Part shown: positions 57,416 to 64,000 of the stretch, piece by piece
Numbering within the stretch: the stretch's first letter is position 1
Layout: every line of letters starts with the position of its first letter
Source: Pseudoclavibacter helvolus
Lineage (GTDB): Bacteria; Actinomycetota; Actinomycetes; Actinomycetales; Microbacteriaceae
Direction: 5' to 3'
DNA length: 64,000 nucleotides
Assembly: GCF_014191305.1 (NCBI RefSeq)
Contig: NZ_JACHWJ010000001.1
Coordinates: forward strand, 496,001-560,000
Program-made: the position numbers and the translations under genes
The notes under the pieces: model-generated
Database searches by the model: none
What the model was told of the DNA's origin: nothing
What the model saw: only the letters and a program-made list of their open reading frames with translations

Positions 57416-57975
57416 CGGCAGCGACGAGCATCCTCCGAGGATCCACGGCACCCCGTCGCCAGAAGGCGGCTCCCGAGAAGCAGGCGCAGTCCCCGCGGCT
57501 GCGCCTTGTCGAGGCCCCGCGTATCCGGAGCCTCTGGAGCTTCCGCTCCGTCATGATCTCGCTCGGCATCCTCGCTGGCGTCTTCGTCACGCAACTCGCG
57601 CTCAGCATCGCGATCTCGCAGGGCGCCTACGAGGTCAGCGGCCTCGAGCAGAGTCAGACTGAACTGCAGCGGGCCGAATCGGCCGCGCTCGAGGAGCTGA
57701 GTGCCATGTCGTCCGCCCAGAACCTCGCGGTCGAAGCCACGAAGCTCGGCATGGTCCCGACTGATTCGCAGGCGTTCCTCCAGGTCGGAAGCGCGTCCCT
57801 CGCGACCGATGCGGGCTCGACGGGCACCTCGGCACCCATCAACACGGGGCTCGTCACCAACGAGATCACTCAGCCCGCGGCACCGGCTCCCGCCCCCGAC
57901 GGAGTTTCAGCGCAGCCAGCGGCAGCGCCTGAAGTACCGTCAGTCACCGAGTTGCGCTCTCCCTCCACGAGGTAG
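57412..57975 (+). CDS. FtsL-like cell-division membrane protein
   Basis: A 187-residue bitopic protein: cytoplasmic basic N-terminus (about 1-45), one transmembrane helix (VMISLGILAGVFVTQLALSI), then a heptad-like segment (YEVSGLEQSQTELQRAESAALEELS), then a Pro/Ala-rich tail. Sequence is not conserved enough for a direct call, but topology, size and position between rsmH and ftsI are those of FtsL, which with FtsB/DivIC activates septal wall synthesis. ATG overlaps the rsmH stop. Confidence 0.8.
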   Translation: MTAATSILRGSTAPRRQKAAPEKQAQSPRLRLVEAPRIRSLWSFRSVMISLGILAGVFVTQLALSIAISQGAYEVSGLEQSQTELQRAESAALEELSAMSSAQNLAVEATKLGMVPTDSQAFLQVGSASLATDAGSTGTSAPINTGLVTNEITQPAAPAPAPDGVSAQPAAAPEVPSVTELRSPSTR

Positions 57976-58011
57976 ATCCACCAAGAGCAGAGCCCAAGGG
58001 GGAGGACCACC

Positions 58012-59781
58012 GTGTCACCAAAAGTGTCCAGGCGCAGGGCCGGCCTTGTCATCATCCTGGTGACCGCAGTGCTCATCGCCTTCGGGGTCCGCCTGATCGA
58101 CGTGCAGCTGGTCTCCGCGTCGACCATCAACGCCGATGCCGAGTCGAAGCGTGGCGTCTCCAGCACGATCTTCAGCGAACGCGGCTCCATCGTCGACATG
58201 AACGGCGAGATCCTCGCCGACTCTGCCGACCGCTTCGACCTCACCGTCGCCCCCGTGAACGTCAGGGAGTTCGACCGCAAGGGCGACGACGGCAAGATCG
58301 TCGAGGTCTCGAGGGAACAGGCCCTCGGCGAGATCGCGGCCGTCACCGGGCAGCAGCAGGCAGAGCTCGTCGGCGTCGTGGATGCGGCGCTCGCGATCGA
58401 CCCGGAGAGCAACTTCGCCTACCTCAGCCGCGGCCTCGAGCTCGCGGCCTACGAGAAGATCCGCGCACTCGAGATCCCCTGGATCTACCCGAAGCGCGAG
58501 GCCGCCCGCGTCTACCCGAACGGCCAGGTCGCAGGCAACCTCACGGGCTTCCTCGGCGCAGACGGGGAGCCCCTCGCAGGCCTCGAGCTCTCGCAGAACG
58601 AGTGCCTCGCCGGTGTCGACGGCGAGGAGACCTACGAGCGCAGCGCGGACAACGTGCGCATCCCCGGCACCGAGGTGACGCTGACCGAGGCTAAGCAGGG
58701 CGGCACGCTCAAGCTCACGGTCGACGCGGATCTCCAGTACTACGCACTCCAGGTGCTCGCGCAGCAGGTCACGGCGATGGGCGGCCAGTGGGGGCACGTC
58801 ATCGTGACCGAGGTCGACTCTGGCAAGATCCGCGCCGTCGCGGATTGGCCGTCTGTCGACCCGAACGATCCGGGTGCGACCGCGACCGAAGCGCGCGGGT
58901 CCCGCGCGTTCACCGCGCCCTTCGAGCCGGGTTCGACCATGAAGGCCCTGACGGCGGCCATGGTCTTCGACAAGGGCCTCTCAACCCCGAGCGAGCAGAT
59001 CACGGTGCCAGGCCGCTTCGAGCAGACCGACGTGAGCTTCGGCGACGACTGGGCGCATGGCGACGAGCGGTGGACCGTAGCGGGCATCATGACGCGCTCG
59101 TCCAACATCGGCATCGCCATGATGGGCCAGCGCCTGAGCGCCGGCGAGCGCTACGACTACATGCTCGACTTCGGGCTCAACGCCGACACGGAGGCCGACT
59201 TCCTCGGTGAGGAGTCCGGCACGGTTCGCCCATACGACGAGTGGGATCCGCAGACCAACTACGCCACGATGTTCGGCCAGGGCCTCCAAGTGACGGCCCC
59301 GCAGATGGCAAGCGCCTACGCCACGATCGCGAACGGCGGCGAGCGACTCCCCGTCCAGCTCGTCGAGGGCTGCGAGACCGAGGACGGCTTCGTGCCGACC
59401 GACCCGGGCGAGCCACGCCAGGTCGTCTCGGCCAAGGCCGCCGCCGACACGCTGACGCTGCTCGAGGCCACGGCGCAGAGCGGGAGCCTCGCAAACGAGG
59501 TTGCGATCCCTGGTTACCGCGTCGGCATCAAGACGGGCACCGCGGAGGTCTCCGACGGACAGGGCCAGTACGTTGCGGGCAGCTTCATGACCTCGATGGC
59601 CGGTGTCGCCCCGATCGACGACCCCAAGTACGTCGTGACGGTCTCGATCATGAACCCAACTACGATGAGGGGCAGCGCCGCCACCGCGCCCGCATGGCAC
59701 GATGTCATGGCGTACGTTCTCCAATCCAACCGGGTGGCCCCCTCTCCGAGCCCGTGGCCGACCATCCCGACCACGTTCTGA
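58012..59781 (+). CDS. ftsI: septal peptidoglycan transpeptidase FtsI (class B PBP)
   Basis: A 589-residue penicillin-binding protein. A short cytoplasmic N-terminus and one transmembrane helix (AGLVIILVTAVLIAFGVRLI) precede the pedestal domain (ERGSIVDMNGEILA). The transpeptidase motifs are S308-T-M-K311, S363-S-N365 and K507-T-G509. It crosslinks septal peptidoglycan with FtsW. GTG start 36 bases after the FtsL-like gene, with AAGGGGGAGG upstream. Confidence 0.96.
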   Translation: MSPKVSRRRAGLVIILVTAVLIAFGVRLIDVQLVSASTINADAESKRGVSSTIFSERGSIVDMNGEILADSADRFDLTVAPVNVREFDRKGDDGKIVEVSREQALGEIAAVTGQQQAELVGVVDAALAIDPESNFAYLSRGLELAAYEKIRALEIPWIYPKREAARVYPNGQVAGNLTGFLGADGEPLAGLELSQNECLAGVDGEETYERSADNVRIPGTEVTLTEAKQGGTLKLTVDADLQYYALQVLAQQVTAMGGQWGHVIVTEVDSGKIRAVADWPSVDPNDPGATATEARGSRAFTAPFEPGSTMKALTAAMVFDKGLSTPSEQITVPGRFEQTDVSFGDDWAHGDERWTVAGIMTRSSNIGIAMMGQRLSAGERYDYMLDFGLNADTEADFLGEESGTVRPYDEWDPQTNYATMFGQGLQVTAPQMASAYATIANGGERLPVQLVEGCETEDGFVPTDPGEPRQVVSAKAAADTLTLLEATAQSGSLANEVAIPGYRVGIKTGTAEVSDGQGQYVAGSFMTSMAGVAPIDDPKYVVTVSIMNPTTMRGSAATAPAWHDVMAYVLQSNRVAPSPSPWPTIPTTF

Positions 59782-59804
59782 TCCGCACTACTGCACAGGA
59801 AGTC

Positions 59805-61337
59805 ATGCCCGCAGCAAGCATCCGTCCATCCCATCCAGTGCCGCGCTCGCTCTCTGAGCTGTGCGCGCACTTCGGACTCGACGCCCCGGAGGGTGTTGAC
59901 CAGGTCGAGGTGACCGGCGTCTCCATCTCTTCGCTGGACGTCGAAGCCGGCGACCTCTACGTGGGGCTGCCGGGTGCGCGAGTGCACGGTGCCAGCTACG
60001 CGGCGAACGCCGAGGAGGCCGGGGCAGTCGCGATCCTCACCGACGCTGCCGGGGCCGAGCTCGCCGGCGAGCTCGGGGTACCCGTGCTCGTGACCGAGGA
60101 GCCTCGTCTGGCCCTCGGCGACGTCTCCGCGCGGATCTACCGCACTGACCCGGACCAGCCGAAGCTCTTCGGCGTCACGGGCACCAACGGCAAGACCTCT
60201 GTCGTGTACATCCTCGACGGCCTCCTGCTGCAGCTCGGCGTCGTCACGGGCCTGACCACGACGGTCGAACGCCGCATCGGCGAAGAACGCATCGAAGCGA
60301 GCCTGACAACACCGGAGGCCAGCGAGCTCCACGCCCTGCTCGCGCGTATGCGCGAGGTAGGAGTGCACGCGGCAAGCATCGAGGTCTCCGCGCAGGCCGT
60401 GACCCGGCACAGGGTCGACGGCATCGAGTTCGACGTCGTTGGCTTCATCAACCTCTCGCACGACCACCTCGACGACTACGCAGACTTCGAGACGTACTTC
60501 GGCGAGAAGCTCAAGCTCTTCACGCCGGAGCGCGCGCGCCGCGGAGTCGTCTCGCTCGACTCCGAATGGGGCGCGCGCGTCGTGGAGGACTCCCGTATCC
60601 CGGTCACGACGATCTCCTCCAAGCCGGGCGTCGAGGCCGACTGGAACCTGGTCGTCACCGGTGCCAAGGGCGGCAGCACAAGCTTCACGCTCACGAGCCC
60701 CGACGACCGGGTCCTGCACTCGAGCATCCCGATGCCAGGCTGGTTCTCAGCAGCAAACGCCGGCCTCGCGATCGCGATGCTCGTCGAGTCCGGCTACGAC
60801 CTCGGCGAGATCGCCGAGGTGCTCGAGCGAGACGGCGGCATCGACGCATTTGTGCCCGGCCGCCTCGAGCTCGTCTCCGGCGACAAGGGGCCGCGCCTCT
60901 ACGTCGACTACGGCCACACGCCGGACGCCTTCGAGCAGACGCTCGGCGCGCTCCGAGAGATGACCACCGGCCGCCTGTTTATGGTCTTCGGCGCAGACGG
61001 CGACCGGGACCGCACGAAGCGCCCCGAGATGGCTCGCGTCGCGGCGGCAGGCAGCGACGTCGTCATCATCACCGACTACAACCCGCGCACGGAAGACCCT
61101 GACGAGATCAGGCGGGTGCTCGTCGAGAGCGTGAAGGCCAACTACCCAGACCGGGAGCTGCATGAGATCGCTGACGCCAGCATTGGGCTGCGCAAGGCGG
61201 TTTCGCTCGCGGGGGCCGATGACACTATCCTCATTGCCGGCCCTGGCCACGAGAGCTACACCGAGGTCGCAGGCAGCAAGATCCAGTATTCGGCGCGAGA
61301 CGAGGCCAGAGCGGCACTCAGGGAAGCAGGGTGGTGA
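59805..61337 (+). CDS. murE: UDP-MurNAc-tripeptide synthetase MurE
   Basis: A 510-residue Mur ligase adding the third amino acid (a diamino acid) to UDP-MurNAc-L-Ala-D-Glu. ATP loop GVTGTNGKTSVVY near 118, TTPEASELH, and the C-terminal GADGDRDRTKRPEMA. Two places depart from the usual family: the EVSSHAL block reads EVSAQAVTRHRV, and the specificity motif DNPRxEDP reads DYNPRTEDP. The Arg typical of diaminopimelate enzymes is kept but the Asp before Asn-Pro is Tyr. Since Microbacteriaceae often use diaminobutyrate, ornithine or lysine, the substrate is uncertain. AGGA precedes the ATG at 59805. Confidence 0.94.
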   Translation: MPAASIRPSHPVPRSLSELCAHFGLDAPEGVDQVEVTGVSISSLDVEAGDLYVGLPGARVHGASYAANAEEAGAVAILTDAAGAELAGELGVPVLVTEEPRLALGDVSARIYRTDPDQPKLFGVTGTNGKTSVVYILDGLLLQLGVVTGLTTTVERRIGEERIEASLTTPEASELHALLARMREVGVHAASIEVSAQAVTRHRVDGIEFDVVGFINLSHDHLDDYADFETYFGEKLKLFTPERARRGVVSLDSEWGARVVEDSRIPVTTISSKPGVEADWNLVVTGAKGGSTSFTLTSPDDRVLHSSIPMPGWFSAANAGLAIAMLVESGYDLGEIAEVLERDGGIDAFVPGRLELVSGDKGPRLYVDYGHTPDAFEQTLGALREMTTGRLFMVFGADGDRDRTKRPEMARVAAAGSDVVIITDYNPRTEDPDEIRRVLVESVKANYPDRELHEIADASIGLRKAVSLAGADDTILIAGPGHESYTEVAGSKIQYSARDEARAALREAGW

Positions 61338-61341
61338 GCGG

Positions 61342-62760
61342 ATGATCGAACTCCGACTTCGTGAGATCGCTGAGATCACCGGGGGAGAGGCTCTCCCAGC
61401 TGGCGACGACACCCTCGAGACCGCCTTCTCCGGCACCGTCGACACTGACTCCAGGCTCATTCGTCCCGGAGACATCTTCGTCGCCAAGCCCGGCGAGGTC
61501 ACCGATGGGCACCTGTTCGCGCCCAAGGCCGTCGAGAACGGGGCCTCGCTCCTCCTCGTCGAACGCGCCCTCGACCTGCCCGTCACGCAGGTCGTCGTCG
61601 ACGACGCCGTTCTCGCTCTCGGCCGCCTCGCGACCGAGGTCGTGACGCGCGTCAAGTCCCGCGGCGCGCTCGTGACCATCGCGGTGACCGGTTCCAACGG
61701 CAAGACCACGACGAAGAACCTCCTGCGCGAGATCTTCTCGGCACGCGGGGAGACCGTCGCCCCCGTCGCGAGCTTCAACAACGAAGTGGGCGCGCCCCTC
61801 ACCTTCCTCAAGCTCACGGAGGGTACGCAGACCCTGATCGCCGAGATGGGCGCAAGCGCGCCTGGCGAGATCAGCCGGCTCATCGCCATGGCGAAGCCTG
61901 ACGTCGGCATCGTGCTGACCGTCGGCCTCGCCCACGCAGGCGAGTTCGGCGGCATCGAGGTCACGCTGACCTCGAAGACCGAGATGGTGCAGGGACTCGT
62001 CGCGGGCGACACCGCGGTGCTGAATGCCGACGACGCACGGGTCGCCTCCATGGCCGACAAGACAGCGGCGAACCTGCTCTGGTTCGGCAGGAGCGAGCAG
62101 GCGGATGTTCGCGCGAGCGACGTCTCGACGAGCCTCGCGGGCACGGAGTTCACCCTCCACCTGCCAGACCAGGAACCCGTCGCCGTGCGCTTCAGCGTCA
62201 TCGGAGAGCACCACGTCACCAACGCGCTCGCCGCGGCAGCCGCAGCGCACACGCAGGGTGTGCCCGCCACTGAGATCCGGGATGCCCTCCAACGGGTGAC
62301 GCGAGCCGAGCAGTGGCGCATGGAGCTCCAGCACGCGGGTTCTGTCAACCTCATCAACGACGCGTACAACGCGAGCCCCGACTCCATGGCGGCCGCGCTC
62401 AAGACCATCGCCCAGATCGCCCCGAGCGGATCGCGCACCGTCGCGGTGCTCGGCGCCATGAGCGAGCTCGGCGACGCCTCGATCGAGGAGCACGACCGCC
62501 TCGGACTCCTGGCCGTGCGCCTCGGCATCGACCAACTTGTTGTCGTCGGGCGCGACGCGCGCGCGCTGCACCTGGGTGCAATCGCCCAGGGGTCATGGGA
62601 TGGCGAGTCCATCTTCGTCGAGTCCATGGACGAGGCCTACGAGCTGCTCGTGCGTGAGACTCGCCCAGGAGACCTCGTCCTCGTCAAGTCTTCGAACTCA
62701 GCGGGCCTCCGACACCTCGGGGACCGTTTCGCCGAGCACCTCAGGGGGCACTTCGCGTGA
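61342..62760 (+). CDS. murF: UDP-MurNAc-tripeptide-D-Ala-D-Ala ligase MurF
   Basis: A 472-residue Mur ligase adding D-Ala-D-Ala. N-terminal [19 protein letters not shown] binds [15 protein letters not shown] near 115 is the ATP loop, [11 protein letters not shown] and [10 protein letters not shown] are MurF blocks, and VLGAMSELG is in the last domain. Starts four bases after murE ends and overlaps mraY by GTGA (62757-62760). Confidence 0.96.
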   Translation: MIELRLREIAEITGGEALPAGDDTLETAFSGTVDTDSRLIRPGDIFVAKPGEVTDGHLFAPKAVENGASLLLVERALDLPVTQVVVDDAVLALGRLATEVVTRVKSRGALVTIAVTGSNGKTTTKNLLREIFSARGETVAPVASFNNEVGAPLTFLKLTEGTQTLIAEMGASAPGEISRLIAMAKPDVGIVLTVGLAHAGEFGGIEVTLTSKTEMVQGLVAGDTAVLNADDARVASMADKTAANLLWFGRSEQADVRASDVSTSLAGTEFTLHLPDQEPVAVRFSVIGEHHVTNALAAAAAAHTQGVPATEIRDALQRVTRAEQWRMELQHAGSVNLINDAYNASPDSMAAALKTIAQIAPSGSRTVAVLGAMSELGDASIEEHDRLGLLAVRLGIDQLVVVGRDARALHLGAIAQGSWDGESIFVESMDEAYELLVRETRPGDLVLVKSSNSAGLRHLGDRFAEHLRGHFA

Positions 62761-63854
62761 TTGCGATCCTTATTGCCGGGGGTGTCGGACTGGCGTTCAC
62801 GCTGTTCATGACGCCGCTCTTCATCCGCCTGTTCCATAAGCTCGAGTGGGGACAGTTCATCCGCGAGGACGGGCCCCAGGCTCACCACTCCAAGCGGGGG
62901 ACCGCCACGATGGGCGGCATCGTCTTCATCGTCGGCTCCGTCATCGCCTACTTCCTCGCAACGCTCGCGACGGGTGACCAGGTCACGGCAGCCGGGCTCC
63001 TCATCCTCGGCATGATGGTCGGCCTCGGAGTCATCGGCTTCATCGACGACTTCCTCAAGGTCCGCAAACAGCAGTCCCTTGGGCTCGGCGGATGGTCGAA
63101 GATCGTCGGCCAGGTCGTCGTCGCCGGGCTCTTCGCTGTCGTCGGCCTGCAGTACCGCAACGCGGACGGCGTGCCGGTCCTCTCGACCCACATCTCGTTC
63201 ATCCGCGACCTGCCGATTGACTTCATGGCCCTCGGCGCCATCGCGGGCACCATCGCGCTGATTATCTGGATCGTCGTCATCACGACGGCGACGTCGAACG
63301 CGGTCAACGTGACGGACGGCCTCGATGGCCTCGCGACGGGCGCCTCGATCATCTCGATCGGCTCGTACGGCATCATCGCCTACTGGCAGTTCAACCAAGC
63401 GTGTGGCACCGAGCGCCTCGCCGAGTCCCTCGAATCGGCCTGCTACACGGCGTACGCACCGCTCGACGTGGCGATCGTCGCGGCCGGCATCGCGGGCGCG
63501 CTTATCGGCTTCCTCTGGTGGAACACCTCGCCGGCTCAGATCTTCATGGGTGACACAGGATCGCTCGGTCTTGGCGGGGCCATCGCCGCGTTCGCTATCA
63601 TCACGCGCACCGAGCTCCTGCTCGTCCTCATCGGTGGTCTCTTCGTCATGACGACGGGCTCCGTCATCGTGCAGCGGATCTACTTCAAGCTCACCAAGGG
63701 CAAGCGGATCTTCCTCATGAGCCCCATCCACCACCACTTCGAGCTGAAGGGCTGGGCCGAGACGACGGTCGTCGTCAGGTTCTGGATCATCGCCGGCCTC
63801 TGCGCCGCCCTCGGCATCGGCCTGTTCTACGCCGAGTGGGGGGTCACGACGTGA
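62757..63854 (+). CDS. mraY: phospho-MurNAc-pentapeptide translocase MraY
   Basis: A 365-residue integral membrane enzyme with about ten helices, moving phospho-MurNAc-pentapeptide to undecaprenyl phosphate to form lipid I. Key motifs: GFIDDFLKV (aspartate pair), [15 protein letters not shown] (catalytic Asp), [12 protein letters not shown], and the HHHFELKG loop. GTG start overlapping murF and GTGA overlap with murD. Confidence 0.97.
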   Translation: MIAILIAGGVGLAFTLFMTPLFIRLFHKLEWGQFIREDGPQAHHSKRGTATMGGIVFIVGSVIAYFLATLATGDQVTAAGLLILGMMVGLGVIGFIDDFLKVRKQQSLGLGGWSKIVGQVVVAGLFAVVGLQYRNADGVPVLSTHISFIRDLPIDFMALGAIAGTIALIIWIVVITTATSNAVNVTDGLDGLATGASIISIGSYGIIAYWQFNQACGTERLAESLESACYTAYAPLDVAIVAAGIAGALIGFLWWNTSPAQIFMGDTGSLGLGGAIAAFAIITRTELLLVLIGGLFVMTTGSVIVQRIYFKLTKGKRIFLMSPIHHHFELKGWAETTVVVRFWIIAGLCAALGIGLFYAEWGVTT

Positions 63855-64000
63855 CGCGCGATGTGGAAGCCCTGCGCAGCTGGCACGACGACTGGAACGG
63901 CATCACCGTTGCGGTCCTCGGTCTCGGGAAGACGGGGTTCTCCGTCGCCGACACGTTGGCCGAGCTCGGTGCTAAGCCGCACGTCATCGCGCAGGCACAC
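63851..64000 (+). CDS. murD: UDP-MurNAc-L-alanine-D-glutamate ligase MurD (5' part only)
   Basis: The first 50 codons are in the window. GTG start overlapping the mraY stop, then [22 protein letters not shown], the N-terminal nucleotide-binding motif of MurD. Position after mraY confirms the call. The rest lies outside the window. Confidence 0.92.
   Translation, partial: MTRDVEALRSWHDDWNGITVAVLGLGKTGFSVADTLAELGAKPHVIAQAH

Noticed and set aside
60747-62627. A 626-codon minus-strand frame over murE/murF
   Set aside because: Antisense shadow rich in Ser/Arg/Thr; murE and murF are certain on the other strand.

Overview
The window is high-GC DNA, roughly two thirds G+C by eye, densely packed with genes. 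It is chromosomal sequence from an actinobacterium. The evidence is mycothione reductase, a GarA/FtsR pair, a PknL-type kinase with its Rv2175c-like partner, a RamB-type regulator, DUF3040 and DUF3097 proteins, and a division/cell-wall (dcw) cluster in actinobacterial order. GTG starts and four-base stop/start overlaps are common. A member of the Micrococcales, probably Microbacteriaceae, fits best, but that placement is inference. No rRNA, tRNA, CRISPR array, insertion sequence or phage gene was found.

Layout. 1-3.1 kb: the 5' part of a short UvrA-like ATPase gene, and divergently an mgtE magnesium-channel gene broken by an in-frame TAG. 3.4-6.0 kb: a large LuxR-family regulator gene behind a G9 tract. 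6.0-10.7 kb: an olefin (ole) cluster in the order oleA, oleBC fusion, oleD on the minus strand, with a baeRF-type gene divergent from oleA. 12-18 kb: a CPA1 antiporter, two coupled luciferase-like monooxygenases and a RamB-type regulator. 18.1-21.2 kb: glyoxylate-shunt genes aceA and aceB. 21.2-23.5 kb: a MarR regulator with a C-terminal helix-hairpin-helix domain, divergent from a ring-cleavage dioxygenase and an esterase, resembling the MhqR/MhqO/MhqD quinone-response set. 23.6-31.7 kb: a tightly coupled operon of a peptide-type ABC importer, a 680-residue FAD/NAD(P)-binding protein and a DUF1684 protein of unknown role. 31.7-32.2 kb: two unusual tandem-repeat arrays.

32.2-41.4 kb: an S4 RNA-binding protein, SbcCD nuclease, a CDP-alcohol phosphatidyltransferase, DUF3097, GarA, FtsR and a second MerR protein, and a ParA-type ATPase. 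41.5-46.9 kb: pyruvate carboxylase, mycothione reductase and peptide deformylase in one overlapping operon.

47-64 kb: a block whose gene content and order resemble Mycobacterium tuberculosis Rv2187 to Rv2155c. It holds a fadD15-like acyl-CoA ligase, plsC, aroG, a pknL-like kinase, an Rv2175c-like protein, an idsA-like prenyl synthase, DUF3040, mraZ, rsmH, an ftsL-like gene, ftsI, murE, murF, mraY and the start of murD. From mraZ onward the genes run in one direction, mostly with overlaps, and make peptidoglycan precursors and the septal transpeptidase.

The least understood unit is the 23.6-31.7 kb transporter/FAD protein/DUF1684 operon. The most unusual non-coding DNA is the nested repeat array just downstream of it.
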